Assembly (NCBI RefSeq): GCF_036492425.1
Contig: NZ_AP025299.1
Coordinates: forward strand, 62,001-126,000
Direction: 5' to 3'
Length of the DNA stretch: 64,000 bases
From: Persicobacter psychrovividus
GTDB taxonomy: Bacteria > Bacteroidota > Bacteroidia > Cytophagales > Cyclobacteriaceae
Shown: piece after piece, positions 24,591 through 36,100 of the stretch
Position numbering within the stretch: position 1 is the first letter of the stretch
Layout of the letters: each line of letters starts with the position of its first letter
Notes under the pieces: model-generated
What the model was told of the DNA's origin: nothing
What the model saw: only the letters and a program-made list of their open reading frames with translations
Databases searched by the model: none
Made by a program: the position numbers and the translations under genes

Positions 24591-27500
24591 TTAAATTCTT
24601 TTTCTCGCTGCGTTAGAACTCGCCTTTTGATCGTAATTTTGCCCTGTGATTTTTTCATGCAACCACTGAAAAATTACAAACAACACCGGAATGATAAACA
24701 AGCCCAGCACCGTACCAATCAGCATTCCTCCAGCGGCGCCTGTTCCAATTGACCGGTTACCTGCGGCCGCAACACCAGAAGCAAGCACCAAAGGCAGCAG
24801 CCCTAAAATGAAAGCAAAGGAGGTCATCATTACCGGACGGATACGAGTTTTGGCACCTTCAATAGCCGCCTCGGGCAGCGACATTCCCCGCTTACGGCAC
24901 TGCAGGGCAAACTCAATAATCAGAATGGCATTTTTTGCCAGCAATCCCAGTAACATAATCAGGGCCACCTGAAAGTAAATATTGTTTTCGAGTCCTCGGC
25001 TCCAGCTTACGAAATACGCCCCAGCGACCCCAAGCGGCAAAGAGAAGATCACCGCAAAAGGCAGGATATAACTTTCATACTGAATGGCCAGAAAGAGAAA
25101 TACAAACAAAACCGACAGCAAGAAAATAAAACTCATCTGCCCACCAGCCAGAATTTCCTCGCGGGTCAATCCTGAATATTTAATGGCATAACCTGCCGGC
25201 AAATAGTGCGCTGCTGTTTCCTGCAATGCCTTGATCGCCTGACCTGTGGACACCCCATCTACGGTGGTTCCACGCAAGGTTACCGCATTCATCATATTGA
25301 ATCTCGAAACGGTCTGTGCGCCAGTGGTGCGGGTGAGGGTTACAAACTCCGACAAAGGCGCCATTTTCCCATCCGCATTGCGGACAAACATGTTATTGAG
25401 GCTGCTGACATCCGCTCGGTCTTCGGGTTTGGCCTGAATAAACACCTTGTATTGTTTTCCATATTTATTGAAATCTGCGGCATACAGTCCGCCAATATAA
25501 CCTTGCATGGCCGCCATAATTTTACTGACCGTCAGGTTGGCTTCCTTAATTTTCGGCACATCAATATGCATGTCATACTGCGGAAAATTGGTATTGAAAG
25601 AACTGTTGACAAAAGCAAATTCCGAGCGTTTCATCAGTTCACCTGAGAACTCCTGCGCGGTATTCCCCAGCGATTTCAACGCCCCCGTTCGGGTATCAAC
25701 AATCTGTGCTTCCACCCCATTCGATGCCCCAAAACCTGGCACACTTCCCGGTAAAAAGAAGATAATTCGTGCGTCGGCAATGCCTTGCACCTTCCCAAAT
25801 AGTTTGCCCAGTATGGCTTTGGAGCTCAAATCAGGACGTTCGCGCTCGCTCCAGTCTTTCAACCGGATAAAGCCCATGGCGTAGGAGCTTCCCTCCCCAG
25901 CAAAGAAACTTCGTCCTTTTATACAGGTGAAATGCTGTACCCCTTCTTCCTTATTCACGATATCTTCCAGCTGCGTTGCCGCCGCCACGGTTCGGTCAAG
26001 TGATGCCCCTTCGGGCAGTTCAACATTGACAAAAATGGTTCCCTGATCCTCATCGGGCACAAAGCCTGTAGGCATATTTTTATTGATCAGGAAAATGACC
26101 CCAATCGCCACTAAAACCAGTCCGCCAGCAATCCAACGATGGCGCAAAAGGCGTCCGACGCTTTTTATATAACGCGCCACCATCAGGTTAAACGCCACAT
26201 TGAAGGCATCATAGAAACGATTCATAAAGCCTTTTTTCTCGGTACCGTCACCATGAGAAGGCTTTAAAAACAACGCACACAAAGCGGGCGATAAGGTCAG
26301 GGCATTCACTGCTGAAATCAGGATAGCGATAATCAGCGTAATGGCAAACTGCTTATAGAAAACCCCCACAGGGCCCGTTGCAAAAGTTACCGGAACAAAA
26401 ACCGCCGCCATCACCAGGGTAATGGAGATGATCGGCACTCCAATTTCATTCATGGCCTCGACGGTCGCTTCTTTGGCATTTTTTGCCCCCCGTTCCAATT
26501 TGGAATGCACCGCCTCAACGACCACAATGGCATCATCGACGACAATCCCAATGGCGAGAATCAGTGCAAAAAGGGTCAGCAAATTGATGGAGAAACCCAC
26601 CATCTCCATAAAAAAGAAGGTTCCAATAATGGCCACAGGAACAGCAATTGCGGGAATCAGTGTCGATTTAAAGTCCTGTAGGAAGATAAACACCACAAAG
26701 AATACAAGGATAAAAGCCTCGATAATGGTATGTTGTACCTTATCTACCGACGCCATCAGGAATTTATCCGAGTTCAGGTTGTAGGCAAAATGCAGCCCCT
26801 CGGGCATGGTTTTCCGCAGGTCATCAAATTTGGTGTACACCTTTTCGGCAATATCATGTGCATTGGAGCCTGGCGTCTGGAAAACCCCAAAAGTTACCGA
26901 GGCTTTCCCGTCGGTTCGGGCCTGTCCTGAATAGGAAAAAGCGTCGAGTTCAATTTTGGCAACGTCATTCAATTTCAGCAACTTCCCATTGTCGAGGCGA
27001 CGAAGAATGATGTTCTCAAACTGACTTACCTTATTGTATCGGCCTTTATATTTGATCACATATTCAAAGGAATGTCCTGCATTTTGACCAAGCGTTCCCG
27101 CCGAGGCTTCACGGCTCTGTTCAGCAATTGCTGCCCTTACGTCATCCACCGTTACACCATAATTGGCCATACGGTCGGGGTCAATCCAGATTCTGAGGGT
27201 GTAATCTTTCACCCCAAAAATATTCACCTGCCCAACGCCATTTACCCGCAAAAGCTCTGGGCGAATGTTAATGGCGGTGTAGTTTTGTATAAAGGTTTCG
27301 TCGAATTCAGGATTATCCGAATATACAGAAACATACATCAGTGCAGAGGCTTCCGTTTTTTTTGTGGCCACCCCCATATTTTTTACTTCAGCAGGCAATT
27401 TTGGCGTCGCCAGCGAAACACGGTTCTGCACATTGACTGCCGCAATATCGGGATCATAGCCAGATTCAAAGAAAACCGTAATGGTGGCCGAACCATTATT

Positions 27501-27749
27501 ACTGGCAGAGGAAGTCATGTAGGTCATCCCTTCCACCCCATTGATTTGCTCTTCCAAAGGCGTAATCACCGATTGAATCATGGTTTCGGCATTGGCACCT
27601 GGCAAACTGGTGCTGACCACCACCGTTGGAGGTGCCACCACAGGGTATTGTGTCATGGGGATGGTTTTCAACGCCAACAAGCCCAACAATACGATCAGGA
27701 TAGAAATTACCGTAGAAAATACGGGTCTTTCAATGAAGATTTTAAACAT
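24591..27749 (-). CDS. RND multidrug efflux transporter, HAE1/AcrB family
   Basis: The 1052-residue inner-membrane proton-driven pump of the operon. It has the RND layout of two sets of six transmembrane helices with two large periplasmic loops. Diagnostic sequences include FIERPVFSTVISI at the start, GIVVDDAIVVVEAV in helix 4 with the paired proton-relay aspartates, and GLLAKNAILIIEFA in the second half. Length equals that of AcrB-type proteins (about 1040-1050). It starts 8 bases after the membrane-fusion gene and ends 2 bases before the channel gene. The family is clear; substrates are likely hydrophobic drugs, bile-like compounds or solvents, by analogy only. Confidence 0.96.
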   Translation of the reverse strand: MFKIFIERPVFSTVISILIVLLGLLALKTIPMTQYPVVAPPTVVVSTSLPGANAETMIQSVITPLEEQINGVEGMTYMTSSASNNGSATITVFFESGYDPDIAAVNVQNRVSLATPKLPAEVKNMGVATKKTEASALMYVSVYSDNPEFDETFIQNYTAINIRPELLRVNGVGQVNIFGVKDYTLRIWIDPDRMANYGVTVDDVRAAIAEQSREASAGTLGQNAGHSFEYVIKYKGRYNKVSQFENIILRRLDNGKLLKLNDVAKIELDAFSYSGQARTDGKASVTFGVFQTPGSNAHDIAEKVYTKFDDLRKTMPEGLHFAYNLNSDKFLMASVDKVQHTIIEAFILVFFVVFIFLQDFKSTLIPAIAVPVAIIGTFFFMEMVGFSINLLTLFALILAIGIVVDDAIVVVEAVHSKLERGAKNAKEATVEAMNEIGVPIISITLVMAAVFVPVTFATGPVGVFYKQFAITLIIAILISAVNALTLSPALCALFLKPSHGDGTEKKGFMNRFYDAFNVAFNLMVARYIKSVGRLLRHRWIAGGLVLVAIGVIFLINKNMPTGFVPDEDQGTIFVNVELPEGASLDRTVAAATQLEDIVNKEEGVQHFTCIKGRSFFAGEGSSYAMGFIRLKDWSERERPDLSSKAILGKLFGKVQGIADARIIFFLPGSVPGFGASNGVEAQIVDTRTGALKSLGNTAQEFSGELMKRSEFAFVNSSFNTNFPQYDMHIDVPKIKEANLTVSKIMAAMQGYIGGLYAADFNKYGKQYKVFIQAKPEDRADVSSLNNMFVRNADGKMAPLSEFVTLTRTTGAQTVSRFNMMNAVTLRGTTVDGVSTGQAIKALQETAAHYLPAGYAIKYSGLTREEILAGGQMSFIFLLSVLFVFLFLAIQYESYILPFAVIFSLPLGVAGAYFVSWSRGLENNIYFQVALIMLLGLLAKNAILIIEFALQCRKRGMSLPEAAIEGAKTRIRPVMMTSFAFILGLLPLVLASGVAAAGNRSIGTGAAGGMLIGTVLGLFIIPVLFVIFQWLHEKITGQNYDQKASSNAARKRI

Positions 27750-27757
27750 AAGAAGGC

Positions 27758-28867
27758 CTATTTAAAATATGTTGAAAAGGAATTCACCACCTTGTCAGTT
27801 GTTGATGGAATAGGCTTTATGGTCATTCCTGGACGCAACTTGCCCACCCCTTGACCAACAATTTTGTCATGACGTTTCAGCCCAGCATTTACCACTGCCC
27901 GATTATTTACAATGGCCTCAACCTTGATGTACTTTACAAATACAGAATCGTTGGGCGCTACGGCATACACCATTTTTCGGTCCTGAAGTTCTGAAATCGA
28001 CATGGCAGGAATCACCATTACCTGATGATATTCTTTGGGAACCATCACCTGCCCAGAACTTCCATTGCGCAGAATATGGTCGGGATTTGGGAATACTGCA
28101 CGGAACTGTACTGCTCCCGTCATTTTATCAATTGAGCCCGTGATGGTTTCAATTTTTCCTTCATAAGGATAAGTGGTATCATCCGCCAAAAGGAGTTTCA
28201 CTTTCGGCAAATGCTCAATTTTATCGGTAACGTTCTTGCCCTCAGCATCTTTAATAAACTGCAGGAACGCTTTTTCATTCATCGCAAAATAAACATAAAC
28301 CTGATCGATATTGGAAACGGTGGTGAGTTTGGCAGTCATTGGACCGACGAGCGAGCCTTCACGAAAACGGATTTCATTCACCACACCATCCACTGGCGCA
28401 GTAATGTTACAATAAGCAATATTGGCGCGAATGGCCGCAAGGTTACTTTTGGCAGACTCAAGTTTGGCTTCTGCGGTTTTCAGCTGAATCGCACTTACAA
28501 TTTCTTCCTTTACCAAAGGTTTTAATCGGTCCACTTCCACCTGCGCAGCACTTACCATTGCTTTGGCAGCATTGGCTTGCTGATTGAACGACTGTGTTTC
28601 AAGCTTGAAAAGGGACTGCCCTTTTTTCACCCGCTCGCCCTCATCAACCAATACCTGATTGATGTAGCCAGACACTTTGGCATTGATGTTAATATTCGAA
28701 ACCCCCTCAACACTGGCTGGGTACTTAGTATAATCCACTAAACTTACGGTATCGACAGTCAGGGTCGGCAGTGCCATAGGAGGCATCGCAGGACGCCCAT
28801 TTTCTGCACCAGCAGAACACGCACTCATCAGCAGGATTACTGATAAGATCATCAGGAGTTGTTTCAT
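27758..28867 (-). CDS. RND periplasmic adaptor (AcrA-type membrane-fusion protein)
   Basis: A 369-residue periplasmic adaptor lipoprotein that links the RND pump to the outer-membrane channel. I chose ATG 28867 because it gives a proper lipoprotein signal (MKQLLMILSVILLMSAC, Cys17); the longer frame to 28936 adds an unlikely N-terminal extension. A barrel-sandwich/lipoyl part (VSGYINQVLVDEGERVKKGQ), a helical hairpin and the second lipoyl half (ITAPVDGVVNEIRFREGSLV) are evident, followed by beta-barrel and membrane-proximal parts. It is the first gene of the three-gene operon. No regulator gene lies beside it. Confidence 0.94.
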   Translation of the reverse strand: MKQLLMILSVILLMSACSAGAENGRPAMPPMALPTLTVDTVSLVDYTKYPASVEGVSNININAKVSGYINQVLVDEGERVKKGQSLFKLETQSFNQQANAAKAMVSAAQVEVDRLKPLVKEEIVSAIQLKTAEAKLESAKSNLAAIRANIAYCNITAPVDGVVNEIRFREGSLVGPMTAKLTTVSNIDQVYVYFAMNEKAFLQFIKDAEGKNVTDKIEHLPKVKLLLADDTTYPYEGKIETITGSIDKMTGAVQFRAVFPNPDHILRNGSSGQVMVPKEYHQVMVIPAMSISELQDRKMVYAVAPNDSVFVKYIKVEAIVNNRAVVNAGLKRHDKIVGQGVGKLRPGMTIKPIPSTTDKVVNSFSTYFK

Positions 28868-29242
28868 AAAATAGGTGTTTTTCTTAATTCCACTACAAAA
28901 GTCGAATTTTAATTCAACAATAAGAAGTGCAATCAATAAAAGCGTACAAATTATCTATCAAAGATAGCAAATCGACGACAAAGGGCTAAAATTTCGTGTT
29001 TTACCCCCCTTTATGAATTTTTTAGCGCTTAGGTTGATAAAAAGGAAATATATAAAAAATGCAATTCAGTCATTTGATTTTAATCATCATCATGTGGCAT
29101 CACCCGCAGGAGGAAGGGTGATTTTTGGGGGGCAACTTCAAAAGTATAGACATATAAAAACCCCACACCTATAAAAATAAGTGTGGGGCTAATTTATATT
29201 TTCTTCAGATCCTTAGCGGACCGTAGAAAGTGTGGCCTACAT
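28868..29242. other. Intergenic stretch between efflux operon and csp gene
   Basis: Holds the upstream region of the efflux operon (a GACTTTTG, close to a -7 box, lies near 28894-28901 on the minus strand) and the terminator of the cold-shock gene at 29152-29190. No gene seen. Confidence 0.5.
29152..29190 (-). terminator. Terminator of cold-shock gene
   Basis: On the minus strand AGCCCCACAC pairs with GTGTGGGGTT around an AT-rich loop, followed by TTTTTATATG. It lies 53 bases after the stop codon. Confidence 0.8.
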
Positions 29243-29692
29243 TTAGGCTTTTTTGACATTCACAGCGTTCAAGCCTTTCATGCCTTGCTCTACTTCAAAA
29301 ATCACACGATCATTCTCTGCAACTTTGTCGATCAGGCTACTCACGTGAACGAAGAACTTCTCACCAGTGTCTTGCTCTTTGATAAAACCGAAACCTTTAG
29401 AGTCGTTAAAGAATTCAACACGACCTTTACGCTCGGTTTCCACTTCTTCTTCCTCTTTTTTCGGTACACTGATTTCAATACTTTCGATGTCCACCTCAGT
29501 CTTTTTAGTTTCATCTGGTGGCGTATCGGTAATATTACCGAATTCATCAACATAGGCGATCATGTCGTCAAAGCTTGCCGCTCCGTCTCCTGAGGCCTTA
29601 CGCTCTTCTTTTTTCTTCAGCTTATCCTGACGTTTCTTTAGACGCTTCTTTTCTTTTTCTTTTTTGTTGAATGATTCTTGTGATCTTCCCAT
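29243..29692 (-). CDS. Cold-shock-domain protein with lysine-rich N-terminal extension
   Basis: A 149-residue nucleic-acid-binding protein. The C-terminal part (about 87-149) is a cold-shock domain with the RNP1-like motif KGFGFIKE and RNP2-like FFVHVSSL. The first 35 residues are a lysine/glutamate-rich basic helix, and an acidic linker lies between (about 40-85). This long form is common in Bacteroidota; it probably acts as an RNA chaperone. The gene is monocistronic, with a strong terminator downstream. An AT-rich leader of more than 100 bases precedes the start, as in many cold-shock genes, but no specific element is recognised in it. Confidence 0.9.
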   Translation of the reverse strand: MGRSQESFNKKEKEKKRLKKRQDKLKKKEERKASGDGAASFDDMIAYVDEFGNITDTPPDETKKTEVDIESIEISVPKKEEEEVETERKGRVEFFNDSKGFGFIKEQDTGEKFFVHVSSLIDKVAENDRVIFEVEQGMKGLNAVNVKKA

Positions 29693-30180
29693 TCTAAATT
29701 TTTAATTAAATAATTTTTATGACGCCATAATTATATGCATCGAAACAAGGGTTAAAACGGTTATGCTTCCAAAATTGTGTAATTATTTCGGCATTATACG
29801 TCGGTCACCTTGTGTTTTCACGCCTTTTCGTTAAGATTTAGCTTGAACCTCATAAAGATAAGGCTTAATTGATTAGCGAGCAAATTTACAGGGCACGTGA
29901 AAGGTAATCTATTCAAAAAAATCCAATATTCAATATTAATTGAAACTGCATTTAATAATCCTTATACAAAGCGGACGCTTGGGGCGTGTTCAAAAACATG
30001 TTTACCTGTCCCCCAATCAGCCGCCGCGCATGATGGATGATGGTTACCAAACAGGTGATACAAGAAAAAGCCGACTCCAATGGTGTCGGCTTTTTACATT
30101 TTGGGTGATTCTCTCTCGTCTTAAATTTTAATATTTGATAGGGTTCAGTTCAGGGAATGCCCTGAACCTGCCCCTTTTCA
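29693..30180. other. Intergenic stretch between csp and adhesin
   Basis: Contains the upstream region of the cold-shock gene, the adhesin terminator (30064-30095), a 20-base palindrome (GTTCAGGGAATGCCCTGAAC, 30148-30167) just after the adhesin stop and no credible gene. Confidence 0.55.
30064..30095 (-). terminator. Terminator of the adhesin operon
   Basis: AAAAAGCCGAC and GTCGGCTTTTT form an 11-base-pair stem around a 9-10-base loop, with T-rich tails on both strands. It is 86 bases past the adhesin stop. Confidence 0.8.
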
Positions 30181-33100
30181 TTATTTAATCATCAGTTTCA
30201 ACAGTGCGCTGTCTTGGCCATTATGGTTATATTTCACCATGTAAAGACCCGATCCCAAGTTCATATTGCTTACTTTTACTCGAACCTCATCCTGAAGTTT
30301 CTCGATAGAAGTTGCATTGATGTTATGGGTAACCCCAGCCATATCTACCAGCTGAACAGCGAACTGATCGTCGGTATCTACTGCCACATTCAAGTTGAAG
30401 TAATCTGTTGTTGGGTTAGGATAAACCTTCACCGCTTCAGCAAATGGTACAAACTCACGGCTGTTATCCGCAGGCATTTCATCCACTTCCGTTACACAGA
30501 TCGCTGATACTTTAGCGTTGTCGGCACAGTGCTCGTCAATGAAGAATCGGATATCAATCTTGTTTCCTTCAGTGCTTACGTAGTACTCTTTCGTGATCGC
30601 CATGTTCATTCCGCCAGCTTCTTTGAAGATGTCGAACTGTGTCAGTTTGCGCTCACCGTTGATTTCCACGTTGAAGCTACGTTTGCCTTCCGCCTGCCAG
30701 TAATTCTCAGCAAAGAACAATTTCACTTTGTAAGTTTTTCCTGCTCTTGCTGGAATGCGGTACTTGAAGTCTGCGCCGTAACGCTCTGAACGGTACAACT
30801 CATCATCGAAGCTGTTGTCAATCTGAGCGCCTCTTGCATAGTAAGTGCGTCCGCCATAGAAATACTGATCTTCAGAGAACTCAAATCCTTCATCCGACAA
30901 GTATGGTGCAGTACCGTGTGCATTCACATAGTATGAAGTGATCACTGGTGCTGGTCCGTCGATTGGCATCACACAAATCGCTGATACTTTCGCCATGTCC
31001 ACGCCGTTGTCGCCTTTGTAGAATCTGATTTTCAACTCATCGCCCTGTGCCATTACATCGAATGTCTCAGTAGTTGCGATGTTCTTACCACCAGCTTTCG
31101 CAATGATGTCATAACGGTTCAGCTTGTTTTCGCCGTCGATATCAACGTTGAATACTCGCTTGCCTGCTTCTCTGTGGTAAACCTCAGCGAAGAACAACTT
31201 CACGCGGTAGTGCTTGCCTGCTGTTGCTGGGATGCGGTAGCTGAAGTCACGTCCGTAACGCTCACCTACATACAATGCATCGTCCTCAGTGGCTGCAATC
31301 TCTGTTGCATCAGCTACTTTGTAAACTGATCCGCCAGAGAAGTAACCGTCACGCTTGAAGGTATAACCTTCGGCGGTAGTGTATTCCGAGCGACCGTTAG
31401 CGTTCACATAAGTTCCCACTTCCTCGTCACCGATTGGCATCACGCAGATACCGTCCACTTTTGCGTTGTCGATACCGTTTGGTCCGCAGTAGAATGCCAG
31501 GTTCAGATAATCATCATCAGCATATACTTTGAATTCGCGCGTGATACCGATGCACTTGCCACCAGCTTCGCGGAAGATATCGAAGTCTTCCAGTACTTCT
31601 TCGCCTTCGAGTGCCACGCTGAACTTACGTTTGTTCGCTGCATTGTGGTAATTCTCAGAGAAGAACAAGGTTACTTTATAATGTTGTCCTCTTTCCGCTG
31701 GAATTGCGTAGCGGAAGTTTCTTCCGTAGCGTTCTGTGCGGTGGATTTCATCATTGTCTGTTCCGTAAATTTCCTTCGCACGGTGCGTATAGCCTGTTCC
31801 GCCGCGGAAATATTTATCGTAATCGAATACCATTCCTGAGCGGGTAGTTACCTGCTCGCTGCCATTGGCATTGATGTAAATCGGTCCGTTTTCTCTTGGA
31901 GTAGGACGAACGACTACATTGAATCGGCATTCTTCGCGGTTGCCACAGGCATCCGTAGCCGTAACGGTAACTTCTGTTGTTCCGATAGGGAAGAAATCTC
32001 CTGAACGGTGTGAGTAAGTTACTCTCAAGCCTTCGTTGGTTGTGTTTACCTTCGCTTTGAAGTCCACGAAAGAACCATCGTCGCCAAACTCAGCATATAC
32101 ATTCACATCCTCTGGGCAAGTCAAGCTTAATGGACGTGCACCTTTAACGGTTACCTTCTGAATTTTCATGAACTTGTTATCACAAGAGTCAATCGCAATC
32201 CAGTTACGGTCGAATTCCGCCGTGTTACAGTCGATATAGTTCCACTCGCCGTCTTCGAAACACAAGTGCTTCACGCCTGAGCAATCGTCTGCTGCTTCAA
32301 TCTGTCCGTCGATTGGATCCGTTGAGTCGCCGAAGTTGATTTCTCTGTGATCAGCAAAAGCTGAGAAATATGGTTTCGAATCGTCTTTGATCTCGATGGT
32401 CTGAACATAAGTTGAGGTGTTCCCCACTGCGTCAGTTGCTGTCCAAGTACGGGTGATGATTTCGAAAGCTGGGCATTCGCCTGTTCTTGCTTTCATATCT
32501 TCGTAGCTTACGGTTACGCCTGCACAATTGTCTGTTGCTTCTGCCATGCCTGTGTTGTCTGGCAATTCGCTGTCGCCACAAGAGATCATGGTGTTGGCTG
32601 GCTTCACGGTAAACTCAGGATCGGTAACGTCTGGCTGTACGCCGATGGTTGCGTCTTTCTGTGTTTCACAACCGTTGGCATCCTTCACATAAACGGTGTA
32701 GTCACCTTTTGCCAATCCGTCGAAGATGTTTTCCGACTGATAAGTCTGACCATCCAAAGAATATTCGTAAGGCATTGTTCCGCCCATCACCGTGATGGTC
32801 AAAGCGCCGTCCAAGTTCTCAGGACAAGTAACATCCAATACCTCGATTTTCGTGATTTCCAATGGATCTGGCTGGCCAATAATAAAGTCTTGCTGAGCGA
32901 TACATCCGTTTTCGTCCTCTACGGTTAAGGTATATGAACCTGCTCTCAAAGTGGTGAAAGCATTTGAGCTTTGCGCCGCGAAGATCACGTCGTTACCTTC
33001 GAAATCCATTCCTGCAACTGCATAAGTGTAGTCACCTGTTCCGCCGGTTGCTGTAATGATCGCCTTACCGTTGCTGTCGCCGTAGCACAATGCATCAGTA

Positions 33101-36100
33101 GTTTCGATATTGGTGATTTCCAATAATGGTGGTTGCTTCAGTTTGTAAACTGCCGAAGCCATACATCCATTTTCATCCAATACTTGCAACCAGTAAGTAC
33201 CAGCACCCAAGCCTGACCATACACGCTCGCCGTAAGTCTCGCCTGTTCCAACGTTGGTCCAGAGGAAGATACAGTCGTCGTGGATCTCAGAATAAGTTCC
33301 GCCGTTGATTACCGCCGTCAATTCGCCAGTCATGTCACCGAAGCAAAGAATAGATGCTGTTTCTTCGATTTCCAATTCCAGTTTCGATGGGTTTTTCAGG
33401 GTTACATCTCCTGAAGCAGAACATCCTTTGGCGTCCGTTACGGTCAAAGTGTATTTGATCGATCCTGCCAAGTTCTCCGCCGTGAAGTCGAATGAACCGT
33501 TGTTGTCCATTACGGTTACATCGTCCATGTGACCGTTCCACTCATAAGTATATGGAGAAGTTCCGCCCATTGCTGTGAACTGTGCCGAACCGTTCGCGTC
33601 ACCGTTACAGTCTGGGTTCATCGAAGAAACCAAAGTAACTTCTGGGTTTGGATGGATATTCACCGTCGCCATTTTCACTACTTCAGCACACAATCCTTGT
33701 GCAGTGAATGTGAAGTCGATCGATGCGCCATTCTCCAACTCAGCAGCTGTAGGATAATATTTAGTGATCAGGCTCTCGTCATTTTTGAAAGTACCCGCAC
33801 CCGTTGTTGTCCATTTGATTGGCATGTCTGCGGTAACGTCCTCGTCTCCGATGATGTCCGCTTCCAAAGCTACCGCCTGTGCGTCTGATGAACAGATGTT
33901 CGCCATGGCATGCAACTCAATGATTGGCTCGATACATTTAACACCCAAATCGATGTTTGGATTGTATTCGCCTGGTCCCAAAACGATATCCGCTGTCATT
34001 CCGCCTGTTGAAGCATCCGCATCAGAATCTTTTGTATCGTTAGCATTTGCGCTTGCATTTGCTTCCGTTGCACCGAAACCTGCTGGCAATGATGACAAGT
34101 CGAACAATACCGAGTAAGTTGTGCCTGGCTCCAGGTTAGCGAAGTTGTATGCGCCATTTCCGTCGGTTACTGTCTCTGCAATTACATCGTAAGAACCGTC
34201 GTCTTTTTTCACTTTAAGCTTCACGATAACATGAGGAACGCCTGTTTCATTTGGATCCTGAATACCATTTCCGTTGGTGTCGTTCCAAACGAAATCACCC
34301 AATGATGCTGCAGGAACATTGATTCCCAAATCCCATGACAAGTCATTTTCATTGATTTCCAAAGCCGTTACCATCGTGAATCCGTTGGCGTCCGCATCTG
34401 AATCCAGTGCATCATTTCCGCCCTGATTCTGTGGAGAAGCTACGTGGTCTGCTGGCAAAGTGCTCAGGTCAAATTTCACCTGATAGTTATCTGGCAACAA
34501 CTGTGTGAACTGATAGAAACCGTTCATGTCAGTGTTCATAGAGTCAAGCTTAACGCCATTTTCATCGAGTAAAAGTACTTTCACTCCTGGAACGCCCGCT
34601 TCGCCTGCATCCTGAATACCGTCGCGGTCTGTATCAAACCATACGAAATTACCGATGCTTGCAAACTTAGGCTCAATGATGATTTTGAAAGTCTCCTTAG
34701 ACTCGCAACCTGCTGCTGAAACCGCTGTTACTTCGATATTCGCCTCAATAGTGGTGCTTCCAGGATTTTTCGCTACAAAGCTGATGTTTCCATTTCCGCT
34801 TGCTGCCAAACCGATCGCTGTGTTGTCGTTGGTCCAAGAGAAAGAAGCGATATCTGTTCCAGTAATATTTACTGTTACCTGATCTTCTACACATTTCTTA
34901 ACATCCTCGATGTTTACAATCGCTGGCTTGTCGTTTACGGTCAATTTGAATGAACCTGCTTCCGATACACAACCGTCAATCTCAGCCGTTACATAGAAAG
35001 TATATTCACCTGCACTGTAATTGCTTGCTTCGAAAGTTGAACCTGTTTCGATTGGCGTCGTCAAGGTCGCATCATCATACCATTTAGCACCCTGTGCCAT
35101 GGTGGTGAATGTTGCTGTTTCGCCTTCACAAATAGATTGGTTCGCTACCTGAGGACCCGCTGGAGATGGCTTCACGGTGAATTTCACCTCTGCACGCTCA
35201 CTCTCACACCCATTGCTGTTGATTGCAATGAAACGAGAACCTGAACCTACACCCAGTACACCCAAATTCACTTGGTTGCCTGTTGCGATTTGTCCTGTTG
35301 AAGTTGCTGAAGCATACCAAACGATGTTGTTGCCCTGCGCATTCAAGATTACTGGCTCACCTTCACAAATCTCTACTGGCGCTGGCGCTACAGGAGCTGA
35401 AGGTTGTGCGATATTTACCGTCAATTGTGCTGAGGAAGCGCCACATGGCTGTCCTTGCATAATTTCGTAGGTGAACACCAAAGTAGTGCCATCTGCTTCA
35501 TTATCAAAGCTTCTTGCATAGGTGTCATCACCTACTTCCGAATTGTTCAATGTCCATTTACCGCCATTATCAGGGTTTCCGCCCAAAAGGTCGATTAAAG
35601 TAAATGAGGTTTCATCACCCACACAAAGGTCAAGCGTTGCGTTGTTTCCTGCATTTTTTCCTTGGTCAACATTTACAGTAACATTTGCCGTTGCATCAGC
35701 ACATCCGTTTCCGCCAGCAACAGTGTACTGGTAAGTAAAGCTTCCTGCTTCAGAAATAGTAATTTCACCATTTCCGTTAGGAGCAGGACCTCCGTTGGTT
35801 GCTGTCCAAACACCTGCATCAGCACCTGAATTGGTGTTATCCAAATCGAAAGTGATATTGCTTCCTTTATAACAAAGGGCCTCGTCTGTCGGGTTGCCTG
35901 CATTCGGTGCACCTGTTACTTTTACGGTTACTTTTGAATTGTCAGAACCACAAGGTGACTGACCGTTTACAGTATAAGTAAACACATATTCGCCTTCAGC
36001 AACACCTGTTAGATCTACAGTATTACCGCTTGGTGTTGGGTTACCTGTCCAAGTTCCACCTGTGGTAATATCTGAACCATTTAACTGTGCAAACAAGTCG